DNA of 64,000 nucleotides from Bacteriovoracaceae bacterium (GCA_023701435.1 JAMPXB010000008.1:62001-126000), one strand, 5' to 3'. Shown: positions 27,166-35,816, counted from the stretch's first letter. Notes: generated by a model from the letters alone, not told the origin. Made by a program: numbers and translations.

Positions 27166-28178
27166 ATTTTAAAGAACTCACTCGCCTTGGTGAATACCTG
27201 CAACATATCGAAAGTTTTTCGTTCTTTGAGAATTCCTGTATCAGCAGTGGAATTAACCAAAGTTGGATTATTCACACCCATCACTGCAACATCAGTTAGG
27301 AAATAAAATGGCCCGGTTCTCTGAGGATTCTCATTCTCGTACAAAATAATTGATCTCGTCCCAACATAAGCAGCTAAAGCTCCAGCGGCACCGGAATAAG
27401 TGATGACTCCTGCAGAAAAGGCCATCATCCGTCCCAGCTCAATCCAATCATGATAGACAAAATTCACATAAGTGTTCTTAGGAGAAAGTCGTGCCATCAA
27501 AGCATCCATCAGCATCTGAACTTTAACTGTTTCCTCAGAGGCGAAAAGGACGATCTTTTGTCCTTCAAAGTGAGAGATGAGTTCAATCCACTCATCTTCA
27601 ATGGTGGCATTTCGAAGTGGCGAAAGATTAATGGCAATATATGGAACTTCCTCTTTCTCAACATCAGACTTATTAATAATAGGCAAAAGATCACGGGTGT
27701 GAACTCTTAGCCTTTTATCGGCTGGTTCACCAACAGCTAGCTCAAAGAGCTTCATGAAATCTTCTACAACATGATGACCGACTGGACGGAGCATTGTTTG
27801 ATTCAACACCAGCGTCTTCCAATTATCAGCAAAGCCCACCCGCTTTTTTGCCCGAAGACCCAGCCCCAGACAGGCATCCACGAATGAATTGGTCAGCGAG
27901 ATAAAAAGATCGACATTATAGATACTGGCATTGGCACAGAAGCGGTGGACATCAAATACATTTTGGATCTCATCTTCGCTATAAAGATGGTAATAGGCCT
28001 TAAAAGGAAGAAGATTCAAGACCTCCACCTCATGCTTAGGCGTTATAAAATGCAAAACTGCTTTAGGGTAGTATTCACTGATGGCATGAAGAAAAGGAAA
28101 ACACAGAATGCGCTCCTGCAGATCAGAAGGCAGCTTAATGGTGATATTCTTTATTTCTGATTCATCCGGTTTTTCCAT
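27162..28178 (-). CDS. glycosyltransferase family 9 (heptosyltransferase-like)
   Basis: A 338-residue protein with the two-domain GT-B layout of family 9. The N-terminal domain has KLPSDLQERILCFPFLHAI and KRVGFADNW; the C-terminal, sugar-nucleotide-binding domain has INLSPLRNATIEDEWIELI, the GVITYSGAAGALAAYVGT loop (equivalent to the usual DTG..H region) and ILYENENPQRTGPF. Family 9 enzymes add heptose or related sugars to the lipopolysaccharide core on the inner membrane's cytoplasmic face. The usual D-T-G-x-x-H is altered here (TYSGAAGA), so activity or substrate may differ. It stands alone, divergent from a DUF5996 gene. Confidence 0.75.
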   Translation of the reverse strand: MEKPDESEIKNITIKLPSDLQERILCFPFLHAISEYYPKAVLHFITPKHEVEVLNLLPFKAYYHLYSEDEIQNVFDVHRFCANASIYNVDLFISLTNSFVDACLGLGLRAKKRVGFADNWKTLVLNQTMLRPVGHHVVEDFMKLFELAVGEPADKRLRVHTRDLLPIINKSDVEKEEVPYIAINLSPLRNATIEDEWIELISHFEGQKIVLFASEETVKVQMLMDALMARLSPKNTYVNFVYHDWIELGRMMAFSAGVITYSGAAGALAAYVGTRSIILYENENPQRTGPFYFLTDVAVMGVNNPTLVNSTADTGILKERKTFDMLQVFTKASEFFKI

Positions 28179-28278
28179 TTCATCATTATCATAAATTTAG
28201 ACGCAACTCTCAAGCCTCCTTGCACCTTTTTTTCCAGTGTGTCTGTTCTTAAGATTCATTACTGACTAAGGAAGCCTC

Positions 28279-29247
28279 ATGGAAACTTCATGGCCAAAAC
28301 TTGAGTATTTAGAATGGAAGTCCACTTATGATACCCTTCATCGCTGGTTGCAAATAGCCGGCAAGCTTAGGCTCTGTAAATCACCCTGGACCAATCATTC
28401 CTGGAACACCACCTTTTATATCACGGCCCACGGTCTCACCACCTCTGCGATCCCCTTGGGTGAGCGAACCATGACTCTGGATTTTGATTTTATTGATCAC
28501 AAGCTTTTATTGCAGGACAGTTTTGGGAAAAGTTTTGTCATTAATCTCCAAAGTGAAAGTGTCGCCTCTTTTTATTACAAGTTTCTGGAAGGACTAAAGC
28601 ATATGGAGGTGGAACCGACATTTGAGCCCACTCCCAATGAAGTCATTGATGCAATTCCTTTTGATCAAGATACAACTCATGCGACTTATGATCCCTTCCA
28701 GGCCCATCAATGCTTTCAAGTATTAGTAAGGGTGCACAATGTTCTGCAGGAATTTCGATCAAACTTTGTCGGTAAAAGCAGTCCTGTCCACTTTTTCTGG
28801 GGAAGTTTTGATCTCGCCGTCACCCGTTTCTCCGGACGAAGGGCCCCGGAACATCCAGGTGGAGTTCCTCATCTATCTAATGAAGTCGTAAGAGAAGCCT
28901 ACTCTCATGAAGTGATGAGCTGTGGTTTCTGGCCGGGAAATGAGCAGTTTCCCGAGGCGGCCTTCTATGCCTATGCTTATCCTGAACCAAATGGATTTTC
29001 CAAAGCGAGGGTCACTCCGACAGAAGCCTTTTATCATCAAGACCTTCACGAGTTTATTCTGCCCTATGAAGTGGTAAGAACATCTTCCGATCCGGCCGGA
29101 GTTTTAATGAGCTTTTTAGAGAGCAGCTATCGGGCGGCTGCAAATATTGGCGGCTGGGACCGGGATATACTGGAAGTAAGCCCTTATCTCTTTAGGCTTA
29201 AGGAGTTAAGTCGATCTTCTTTTGGCGATGGAGCCATAACACAGTAA
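28279..29247 (+). CDS. DUF5996 family protein
   Basis: A 322-residue soluble protein matching DUF5996: an opening WP.LEY.EWK.TYDTLHRW-like segment, the W-rich middle (SPWTNHSWNTTFYITAHGL) and the FFWGSFDLAVTRFSGRRAP and CGFWPGN segments. The ATG is preceded by AAGGA. The family has no established function; conserved Trp, His and Arg residues hint at an enzyme. It overlaps the convergent membrane gene by 50 bases at the 3' ends. Confidence 0.8.
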   Translation: METSWPKLEYLEWKSTYDTLHRWLQIAGKLRLCKSPWTNHSWNTTFYITAHGLTTSAIPLGERTMTLDFDFIDHKLLLQDSFGKSFVINLQSESVASFYYKFLEGLKHMEVEPTFEPTPNEVIDAIPFDQDTTHATYDPFQAHQCFQVLVRVHNVLQEFRSNFVGKSSPVHFFWGSFDLAVTRFSGRRAPEHPGGVPHLSNEVVREAYSHEVMSCGFWPGNEQFPEAAFYAYAYPEPNGFSKARVTPTEAFYHQDLHEFILPYEVVRTSSDPAGVLMSFLESSYRAAANIGGWDRDILEVSPYLFRLKELSRSSFGDGAITQ

Positions 29248-29938
29248 AGTAACTAGTTGCTAGGGCCGGCACAAAAGCATTTACCAAAGGAACCGCCACC
29301 ATCATCAAAAAGAGAATGCCCGCCATTGAATAGGGAATGATATTTTTAAGGGTATCCTTCACACAGGCGAGGAAGTGCATGTCATGCCGAGACCATGAGT
29401 AGTCAACAAATTGAACTGCCAACAAAGTGGCCACCAACAGGAAGCCAACTGGATAAAGCGGTGGAAATATATTCAACACGAAGGCCAGGGCCGCCATCAA
29501 AGCAATGACGATTAGTTTTTTAATTTCGTTCATGAAAGTATGGCCCATCCCCTTTTTAACTTCGGCGAGGGCCTTGGATTGATCTTCATCCATATAAATT
29601 TTCTGAACTAATTTGGTTTCAATGCGAGAGCTAAGCAGTGAATTAAAAGGAGCGGCAATAACTCCTACGACGATAATAAAAGTCCAACTCATCAAAAAGA
29701 AGAAGAAGATTATTAAAATGGCGGTAAGAATTTTCGCAAGGATGGTTGCCTGATCAGCAGTATAAATATAACCCCGAAAAAAAGTCACAAATTGATCTGA
29801 GTTTCGGTAAATGGTAACGACTGAAAAGATATAGAGTGCCAGAGCAATCAACGTTGGAACAATAGAAAGAACAAGGTTAACAGGATCGGTGAAAATCATT
29901 TTTACCGCAACAGGAAATGCTCTTAACATACCATTCAT
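29198..29938 (-). CDS. EI24/CysZ-like inner-membrane protein
   Basis: A 246-residue protein with an N-terminal amphipathic start followed by about five hydrophobic segments (near 20-42, 60-95, 140-180 and 200-232), the spacing of EI24/CysZ proteins. The central polar loop (SSRIETKLVQKIYMDEDQSK) matches the loop between helix pairs. CysZ imports sulfate, but no sulfate-assimilation gene is nearby, so only the family is claimed. The ATG overlaps the stop of the DUF309 gene by four bases, in an operon behind fabI. Confidence 0.65.
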   Translation of the reverse strand: MNGMLRAFPVAVKMIFTDPVNLVLSIVPTLIALALYIFSVVTIYRNSDQFVTFFRGYIYTADQATILAKILTAILIIFFFFLMSWTFIIVVGVIAAPFNSLLSSRIETKLVQKIYMDEDQSKALAEVKKGMGHTFMNEIKKLIVIALMAALAFVLNIFPPLYPVGFLLVATLLAVQFVDYSWSRHDMHFLACVKDTLKNIIPYSMAGILFLMMVAVPLVNAFVPALATSYFTVLWLHRQKKIDLTP

Positions 29939-30339
29939 AGTTTTTCGCCCACAGGATAATGTTTAAATTTGAATTTAAAGATATCAGCAAAATCCTCGAG
30001 CTGTGAATCTCTTCCATCCGGAACTTTCATCACCAGTTCTTCGAGTTCCTGCCAATCCAGATATTTAAAGGCCAAGTCAGTAAGGATGTGCTGGTCGCGG
30101 CAACGACGAAATTTTTCTTTGGCCTTCGTCAGCATGCCCTGAGCACCGATGAGATTTGCATCACGATAGTGAATGCACGCGGCGGCCACCTGAATGACCG
30201 CCCAATAAACATTGCGAACCGGATCCTGTCGATCTTCCATCCAAACATCTTCCAGAGCTTCGTGGCATTCCCAGTACTTTTGCTCATTGAAGAGGGCCAC
30301 GCCCTCTTCCATTTTTTTCAGATGTTCGGATGCAAACAC
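29935..30339 (-). CDS. DUF309 family protein
   Basis: About 134 residues from a GTG at 30339 that shares one base with the fabI stop (TAGTG); GGCGG lies seven bases upstream. The DUF309 signature is clear: GVALFNEQKYWECHEALEDV, then W, and the helical pair IQVAAACIHYRDANLIGA. The family is a small helical fold of unknown function. A longer frame reading from 30441 lies inside fabI and lacks a start signal. It sits between fabI and a membrane protein, probably co-transcribed. Confidence 0.78.
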   Translation of the reverse strand: MFASEHLKKMEEGVALFNEQKYWECHEALEDVWMEDRQDPVRNVYWAVIQVAAACIHYRDANLIGAQGMLTKAKEKFRRCRDQHILTDLAFKYLDWQELEELVMKVPDGRDSQLEDFADIFKFKFKHYPVGEKL

Positions 30340-31109
30340 TAGAATCCGCCGAGAATATTTAATCCTGAATCTACGTAAAGAATTTGTCCTGTCACGCCAC
30401 CAGAGAGGTTTGATGCCAGATAAACGGCCGCTCCACCACAATCTTCCGGTGTAACGTTTTTCTTCATCGGAGCAATTTCTTCTACCTGAGAAAGAAGAGT
30501 TCTGAATCCGGAGATACCAGAAGCAGCCAGAGTTTTAATTGGACCAGCAGAAATACAGTTTACTTTGATTCCACGAGGACCAAGATCATAAGCCAGATAA
30601 CGAGTTGAAGCTTCAAGAGCAGCTTTAGCAACGCCCATGACATTATAGTTCTTAACTACTTTTTGAGATCCATAATAAGTCATGCTGATAATAGAACCAT
30701 TATCATTCATTAGCTCCTGAAGAGCATCCGTGATTCCTACCAATGAGAAAGCCGAGATGTCACAGGCCATGGCAAAACCTTTACGGCTGGTATGAACGAA
30801 CTCACGAGAAAGATCGTCTTTATCAGCAAAGGCCAGGGAGTGAACGATGATATCAAACTTGCCCCAGTTTTTTTGAACAGTTTCTTTCATCGCTGGATAG
30901 TGATCATCATTAGTCACATCCATTTCAAAGATAAAATCAGCACCGATTTCGGCTGCCAACGGCTCAACACGTTTTTTAATTGCATCATTCATATAAGACA
31001 GGGCGATGGAAGCGCCTTGTTCTCTAAATGCTTTGGTGATACCCCAAGCAATTGAGCGATCATTTGCTAATCCAAGAATTAAAGCTTTTTTGCCTTCTAA
31101 TAATTTCAT
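30339..31109 (-). CDS. fabI: enoyl-[acyl-carrier-protein] reductase (NADH)
   Basis: A 256-residue SDR-fold enzyme of normal FabI length. The N-terminus (GKKALILGLANDRSIAWGI) is the FabI nucleotide-binding signature, SLAFADKDDL the cofactor loop, and the catalytic Y-x6-K is in YNVMGVAKAALEA (about 156-163), preceded by TYYGS. It reduces the double bond of trans-2-enoyl-ACP, the last step of each fatty-acid elongation cycle. GAGG lies about seven bases before the ATG. The DUF309 and CysZ-like genes follow. Confidence 0.95.
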   Translation of the reverse strand: MKLLEGKKALILGLANDRSIAWGITKAFREQGASIALSYMNDAIKKRVEPLAAEIGADFIFEMDVTNDDHYPAMKETVQKNWGKFDIIVHSLAFADKDDLSREFVHTSRKGFAMACDISAFSLVGITDALQELMNDNGSIISMTYYGSQKVVKNYNVMGVAKAALEASTRYLAYDLGPRGIKVNCISAGPIKTLAASGISGFRTLLSQVEEIAPMKKNVTPEDCGGAAVYLASNLSGGVTGQILYVDSGLNILGGF

Positions 31110-31189
31110 TATTGCCTCACTTTTTAAGTGGCATAACTTTACCCATCAGAGGCTAAACTTGGAAGCAAAAAGCCAATCTACACCACGCA

Positions 31190-31582
31190 TCAATGAGTAG
31201 TAGGGCAAAAGGTACTGGCAATATCTCTTAAAGCCGAGGAATAAGGGCCTTGCCGAATTTTTTTAGGGCTACCACAACCACCTGTAGCATAGATGAGTAA
31301 ATCATCGGCAGCCTTGATGACGGTCGCAGGCCCATCACATAAGTTATTATCCTGAAGAACAATTCTCTCACGGCGGGCAAGTTCAATCATTTCCCGGATG
31401 TCATCTTCACCTTCATAAGGGAATTGATAATGAACTTTTTTATGGGCATAAGTGCGGGTCAATAATACTTCCGTTTCAAAGACTTCGCATTTTTCTGAAC
31501 GGGCCCACTGCGGTGGTACAAATCCAGTGTTATTAATTTTTATGAGTAAGGGTGTCATGAGGGCGAGGGTGAGCATAGACAT
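31190..31582 (-). CDS. small exported protein, unknown
   Basis: A 130-residue protein with a short hydrophobic N-terminus (residues 3-15) that could be a signal peptide or anchor. It has four cysteines, and GGAGAACTACC precedes the ATG. No known domain is seen. It stands alone between fabI and a divergent metalloprotease gene. Confidence 0.55.
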   Translation of the reverse strand: MSMLTLALMTPLLIKINNTGFVPPQWARSEKCEVFETEVLLTRTYAHKKVHYQFPYEGEDDIREMIELARRERIVLQDNNLCDGPATVIKAADDLLIYATGGCGSPKKIRQGPYSSALRDIASTFCPTTH

Positions 31583-31708
31583 GGTAGTTCTCCAGGAGTT
31601 TTGATCTGATCCGGAGTTTTATTTTGAGGGGAACTTAACGTCAAACACATCAATATGAATCTTTCCCTAAGATTCGACAACAAGTGTCTTCAATCCTATA
31701 CTTTTTTA

Positions 31709-32545
31709 ATGATCAGAATATTCTTTGTCATAACATTATTCATCTCCGTTTCATCCCTCGCTTGTGATGAAGGAATGTTTAAATATTCTATTCATTCTTC
31801 TGAAACCAATGCTCTGACTGAAAAAGAATTCAGAGACACGATCAAAAATTTCCAACTTACTTTTTCTCCGGAAGTGAAGAAAAAGCATAAAGCAGATCTC
31901 TTAGTGTATGGGCAATGGTCATCAGATACCGTAAACGCCTATGCTGAACGTGATATGAACGCCTGGATAATTACCCTCTATGGAGGCATGGCCCGCCATA
32001 AGCAGTTAACAATGGACGGTTTAAAACTCATTCTCTGTCATGAGTTAGGTCACCACTTGGGAGGTTCACCCAAAAAAGGAACCAATAAGTGGTCAAGTGC
32101 AGAGGGCCAGGCCGATTACTTTGCGAGTATGAAGTGTTTAAGAAAATGGTGGAAAGAAGAAGTTTGGGAAGATCAAAATGTTCCAGACTATGTCATAAGT
32201 GAGTGTGCAGAGTCCTATTCACAGTCCCGTGATCAGCGCTTATGTCAAAGGATGGCCCTGGCAGGTCAATCAGTGGCCATGATGTTTCAAGAGTTGCATC
32301 AGGAACCACTCCCCCGCTTTGAAACACCCGATCCCTTAAGAGTCGTTCGAACCAATCCTCAACATTCAACAGCTCAATGTCGACTCGATACCTACTTTCA
32401 GGGAGCATTATGTTCGGTTTCAGAGGAAATTGATTTTACCTATACCGATGAAAGCGCCGGTGCCTGCCATAGCAGGCTGGGCGATTTCCGCGGAATCAGA
32501 CCTCACTGTTGGTATGCTTCAAATAATCTTTACGAAATTTTGTAA
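31709..32545 (+). CDS. exported HExxH zinc metalloprotease-like protein
   Basis: About 278 residues from the ATG at 31709, which gives a tidy signal peptide (cut near SLAC); a longer frame from 31655 adds a non-signal-like segment. The zinc-protease motif HELGHHLGG is at about 112-120, with E-G-Q-A-D-Y (EGQADYFASMKC) about 15 residues on, which supplies the third ligand region as in the M48-like gluzincins. Many cysteines suggest disulfides outside the cytoplasm. The substrate is unknown; in a predator it could process prey or self envelope proteins. It converges on the next gene with a 50-base overlap. Confidence 0.75.
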   Translation: MIRIFFVITLFISVSSLACDEGMFKYSIHSSETNALTEKEFRDTIKNFQLTFSPEVKKKHKADLLVYGQWSSDTVNAYAERDMNAWIITLYGGMARHKQLTMDGLKLILCHELGHHLGGSPKKGTNKWSSAEGQADYFASMKCLRKWWKEEVWEDQNVPDYVISECAESYSQSRDQRLCQRMALAGQSVAMMFQELHQEPLPRFETPDPLRVVRTNPQHSTAQCRLDTYFQGALCSVSEEIDFTYTDESAGACHSRLGDFRGIRPHCWYASNNLYEIL

Positions 32546-32840
32546 ATTTCTCAAGCTTGGCTGGATCGGGAATTTTTTCATTCAGCCAGCCTAGATGTGT
32601 TTTTTCCAGATCAGTGAGTTTTTTCATTCCCGTATCCAGAAATTGTGGATTCAGTTCTTTTCTAGCGGCTGCCAGATCTTTTAACAGGGTTCCTTCTGAA
32701 GAAATAAAACTAATCGCTAAATCCTCTGAGAGTTCTAGTTCTTTAACCATAAAATCATGAACCTTTAAGATCCAGTCATTTTGAAACTCTTCGTTATCCA
32801 TCATCTTCTGAAAGTCAGTGGTATAAAGAACGTTATCCAC
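32496..32840 (-). CDS. small helical protein, unknown
   Basis: A 114-residue soluble protein, acidic and helical, from a GTG at 32840 with AAGGA seven bases upstream. The start overlaps the end of a 34-codon frame that follows the MotB-like gene, so it is probably translated with it. No domain is recognised. It may be a cytoplasmic partner of the MotB-like protein, by position only. Confidence 0.6.
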   Translation of the reverse strand: MDNVLYTTDFQKMMDNEEFQNDWILKVHDFMVKELELSEDLAISFISSEGTLLKDLAAARKELNPQFLDTGMKKLTDLEKTHLGWLNEKIPDPAKLEKFTKFRKDYLKHTNSEV

Positions 32841-32937
32841 GTAAGTTTCCTTGTAACCAATAGTTTTTTCTGGAGTAAAAGCTTCGTCCGGTTACTTTCA
32901 CCAGCGGGAGCATGTCTTTCTGGTGTTGGTAGGTCAT
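32833..32937 (-). pseudogene. 34-codon frame continuing the OmpA domain of the MotB-like gene
   Basis: Begins with an ATG overlapping the upstream TGA (ATGA) and encodes TYQHQKDMLPLVKVTGRSF, which reads like the continuation of the MotB-like OmpA domain that stops abruptly just before. There is no ribosome-binding site ahead of the ATG, but an A6 run lies directly upstream in the longer gene. Either a -1 frameshift restores the domain, or this is a broken tail. The stop overlaps the GTG start of the next gene. Confidence 0.45.
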
Positions 32938-34658
32938 GCTTTTTTATCAAACATATAGGTAAAGATAGACTTTGCACGATTATATGAAAGATCCAGGTTA
33001 TAACTGACGGCTGCACGATCCTGGTCAGCTAAGCTTTGTGGATCTACATAACGACCTTTATAAGTAGGAGATGAAAACCCGATGATCTCTACGGAAGAAA
33101 TTTCTTGAGCAATTCTTTCGTCTTCCAGTAGCGATTTTGAATAAGTTGGAACGAATTTTTTCAAAATATTTTTCATATTCGGTTTTAGATCGGCCCGGCC
33201 GGTATCAAAATACTCATCTCCAAACTGAATGGTCACGTCACCCGTTTTCCCATCCACTCCTGCCTTAATTCCATTCTTTGCTAAATTGTCGGCAATCTTT
33301 TTGGCAAGTTTCTTTTTGGCATTGGCAACTTCCTGGGCACGCTTTAAATCGCCCGAAAGTCCCTGCTTATCCTTTTCCAACTGATCGATTGCTGCCAGGT
33401 AACGTCCATGTTCTTTTTGGGCATCTGCCAATTTACCCTTAAGCTGACTAGCCTCACCTTTAACTTTGCCGACCTCGTCTTTCAGACTGGCCAACTGTTT
33501 ATCCAAGGCATCCTTCTCAGCTGCCACTTTATTTTTAAAATCAGCCAAACGTTTGAGTTTTTCAGCCGCTGAAGCCTTCTCTCCTTCAAGTTGCTTTTCC
33601 AGTGCGCTTCTTTCAGTATTCATTCTGTCGTCAAAGTTCTTTCGCATCTCGGCCATTTTGGCTGCATGGGAAGCATTGGCGGCCATCATATCTGCTTCAA
33701 GCTTTTTCTTGAGGGCTTCCTGTTCAGCCATTTTTCCACGGGCATCATTTAACTGCCCTTCAGCGTCGGCCAGTTCACGGTTAATTTCTTCCACTGACTT
33801 CTGCATGGTTTTCGTTTGATTTTGAAGCTCTCCAATTTTTTTGGCATTCTGTAGTTTCATTATGGCAATTTTACGATTAAGTTCGGCCTTGGAAGTGTTG
33901 GCCTTTTGAGAGGTGGTCTCCAGCTCTTTGATCTTTTGATTCAGATCAGAATTGAGCACATTGATTTTTGATTGATTATTGGCAATCGTTTTGGCCTTCT
34001 CTTCAACCTGAGACTCTAGCATTGCCACCTGTTGTTTTTTCTGATCCAGCACCTGTTGCTTTTCAAAAATTTCTTTTTCCTGCTGTTCAATCTGTTTACG
34101 GTTCGAGGCAATCGTCTGTGCTTTTTCCTTAATATCTTGAGTCTGTGTCTGGATGGTATGATCCATGACCTTAATGGCGTCATTTTTCTTAACGATCAAT
34201 TCATTTCTGGTTTTAATTTTTTTATTAGACAACAAGTTGGTGTTAATAATGTTTCGAACCATTTGTTGATATTGATTAAGTGCTTTGGCCTTAGCCTCGT
34301 TTTCTTGTGCCTGAGCTTCGAGCTGACGTTTTTCTTCATGAGCTTCATCTTGCAATAAAGAAAGCTTACTCATCAGTTCTTCATACATTTTGGCCTCGTC
34401 AACCGAGGCTTCTTTTTCCAGATAATTATCCTTCAGGGCATTGTAGGCCTGGATCTGTTTTTTTAAGTCTTGCGACTCCGCCTTTAATTTTTGATGTTCG
34501 ATCATATTCTGGACTGAGGATGTTCCTGTTCTTAAAGAGCCCACGACATAAAGTAAAAGAAACACCACACTCAGTACCATGAACAAATCGGAGTACGAGG
34601 TCCAGAATGAACCTTCATCTTGATTCTTTTGTTTTAATTTCTGGTAATCCAAACTCAT
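32934..34658 (-). CDS. MotB-like protein: N-terminal TM, long coiled coil, OmpA-like domain (possibly frameshifted)
   Basis: A 574-residue protein. Residues about 17-42 (FWTSYSDLFMVLSVVFLLLYVV) match the MotB-type N-terminal membrane segment with an S-Y-x-D-L. About 400 residues of coiled coil rich in Lys, Glu, Gln and Ala follow, then an OmpA-type peptidoglycan-binding domain (DEYFDTGRADLKP, then SLADQDRAAVSYNLDLSYNRA). The chain stops within that domain, right after a run of six A bases. In MotB-type proteins the membrane Asp conducts ions and the OmpA domain anchors to peptidoglycan, but no motA/zorA-like gene is adjacent, and Zorya genes are absent. Position suggests the small gene after it is co-expressed. 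Confidence 0.75.
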   Translation of the reverse strand: MSLDYQKLKQKNQDEGSFWTSYSDLFMVLSVVFLLLYVVGSLRTGTSSVQNMIEHQKLKAESQDLKKQIQAYNALKDNYLEKEASVDEAKMYEELMSKLSLLQDEAHEEKRQLEAQAQENEAKAKALNQYQQMVRNIINTNLLSNKKIKTRNELIVKKNDAIKVMDHTIQTQTQDIKEKAQTIASNRKQIEQQEKEIFEKQQVLDQKKQQVAMLESQVEEKAKTIANNQSKINVLNSDLNQKIKELETTSQKANTSKAELNRKIAIMKLQNAKKIGELQNQTKTMQKSVEEINRELADAEGQLNDARGKMAEQEALKKKLEADMMAANASHAAKMAEMRKNFDDRMNTERSALEKQLEGEKASAAEKLKRLADFKNKVAAEKDALDKQLASLKDEVGKVKGEASQLKGKLADAQKEHGRYLAAIDQLEKDKQGLSGDLKRAQEVANAKKKLAKKIADNLAKNGIKAGVDGKTGDVTIQFGDEYFDTGRADLKPNMKNILKKFVPTYSKSLLEDERIAQEISSVEIIGFSSPTYKGRYVDPQSLADQDRAAVSYNLDLSYNRAKSIFTYMFDKKA

Positions 34659-34842
34659 AGATGATTCGCTTGTTAGATAAATTGAATGACTTGTGAATTT
34701 TGCTGCTGAACGAGATTAGCACCTAAAGACGGCCTAATATCATAAAATCAAAAAAGTGATTACTCTCGAAGACTTGGAGATTTTTCTTCTATCAATTAAA
34801 TGTGCCAGTGATTTTTTAGCTAGTGAGGAGTATTGTTGGCGG

Positions 34843-35376
34843 TTAATTACAACGAGCTGCTTTTATTGTGTTCTGCTCTTGGTGTGTGAGCTTCAGCCCA
34901 TATTTATTTTTAATTATTATCCAATCCTTAATATATTTACAGGCGTATTCCTGATGGACTGGTAACCATCCATCTACACCCTTGGAACCTTTTTTTCGAT
35001 TATAAGAACGATTTGTGATCACAAGGTTTTGCGGATCATTGGCAAAAGTTTCTTTTTCCTTTTTTGTCCAGTAAGCCCCCCCTGTATCATGAGCATTTTT
35101 TAACGGTACCACGTGATCAATATCTATTTTTTTGGGATTAGTATGCACCTCTGGATAGTAATAATCGGCCCATTTTCCAGCCGCGACTTTGCACCCTCTC
35201 TTATTCATTTTTACAGCCACAAGGGATCTGCTTTTTAATATTTCATTCCTGGTATCCAGACAATCCCGATCAGTATCTGTCCAATGCTTCCATTCTTTTC
35301 GATGATATGTCTTGGAGACAGAAGGTGGCTGTTGAGCACAAGAGAGGGCAAATAAAAGAATAAACAATTTGTTCAT
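34843..35376 (-). CDS. lipidated HNH endonuclease (DUF1524/GmrSD C-terminal type)
   Basis: A 177-residue protein. The N-terminus ends in a lipobox (ALSC, Cys14), so it is an exported lipoprotein. The nuclease core is clear: DTRNEIL, KKIDIDHVVPLKNAHDTGGAYW (the D-H-V-V-P-L catalytic histidine), then ANDPQNLVITNRSYNRKKGSKG with the conserved N and K/G residues. Exported DUF1524 nucleases are thought to degrade extracellular DNA, which would suit a predator that digests prey nucleic acid. The start codon lies inside a perfect 14-base inverted repeat. Function in this organism is inferred. Confidence 0.85.
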   Translation of the reverse strand: MNKLFILLFALSCAQQPPSVSKTYHRKEWKHWTDTDRDCLDTRNEILKSRSLVAVKMNKRGCKVAAGKWADYYYPEVHTNPKKIDIDHVVPLKNAHDTGGAYWTKKEKETFANDPQNLVITNRSYNRKKGSKGVDGWLPVHQEYACKYIKDWIIIKNKYGLKLTHQEQNTIKAARCN

Positions 35377-35407
35377 AGATAAAGGCTACCTTGTGAACAA
35401 ATTGTTT
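35362..35407. promoter_or_regulatory. perfect inverted repeat overlapping the nuclease start codon
   Basis: AAACAATTTGTTCA and TGAACAAATTGTTT are perfect 14-base arms around an 18-base loop. On the minus strand the second arm begins at the T of the nuclease gene's ATG and covers its first codons; AAGG, the only ribosome-binding site, is in the loop. It also follows the CBS gene and is trailed by T-rich codons, so it could end that transcript, restrain nuclease translation, or both. Confidence 0.6.
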
Positions 35408-35417
35408 GCAATATTTC

Positions 35418-35816
35418 TTAAGCGTCCGGCTGTTGATTCATTATTTCAACCAGGGCATTGAGAGCATCGGTGGTGGTGAAAATACCATAAAGGGACTCAT
35501 CATCATCCAAGACAATGGCCGATCCTACTTTCTGGGATGATAATTGGTAGGCAACATCTCCCAGCGTATCATTCAGATGAACACTCAGCAGATTGGTACT
35601 CATAACATCCCCAACTTTCATCATAGGGGTCCAGTTTTTTCCCACATGAAGAAGTAAGTCTCGTTCAGAGACAATGCCCAATACTTTCTCTTCCCGAACC
35701 ACGGGTAAATGGCGAATGCCATTTTCCTGCATCATATCCAGCGCCTCATCAAGCGTTGCTGACGGATCAATAGTGACCAGAATTGGACTTGTATATTCTT
35801 CGACGGAAACATTCAT
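35418..35816 (-). CDS. CBS-domain protein
   Basis: About 132 residues with two CBS motifs (about 7-60 and 72-130): VTIDPSATLDEALDMMQENGIRHLPVV and DVMSTNLLSVHLNDTLGDVAYQL with V-G-S-A-I-V-L. Paired CBS domains bind adenosine nucleotides and sense energy state. The ATG at 35816 is favoured over an earlier in-frame start (35957) because GAGGAGAAGG lies just before it and the extra N-terminus is not part of the fold. It stands alone ahead of the nuclease gene. Confidence 0.85.
   Translation of the reverse strand: MNVSVEEYTSPILVTIDPSATLDEALDMMQENGIRHLPVVREEKVLGIVSERDLLLHVGKNWTPMMKVGDVMSTNLLSVHLNDTLGDVAYQLSSQKVGSAIVLDDDESLYGIFTTTDALNALVEIMNQQPDA

Noticed and set aside
32934-34658. Possible Zorya defence system based on a MotB/OmpA protein
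   Set aside because: No adjacent zorA-like channel gene, and no ZorC, D or E proteins in the neighbourhood.
34756-34965. Hydrophobic plus-strand frame between the MotB-like and nuclease genes
   Set aside because: It runs over the 3' end of the nuclease gene, has no ribosome-binding site, and its composition follows from the other strand.
34843-35376. Possible GmrSD-type restriction enzyme from the DUF1524 domain
   Set aside because: The protein is small and has a lipobox, and no DUF262 partner is present, so an exported nuclease fits better.
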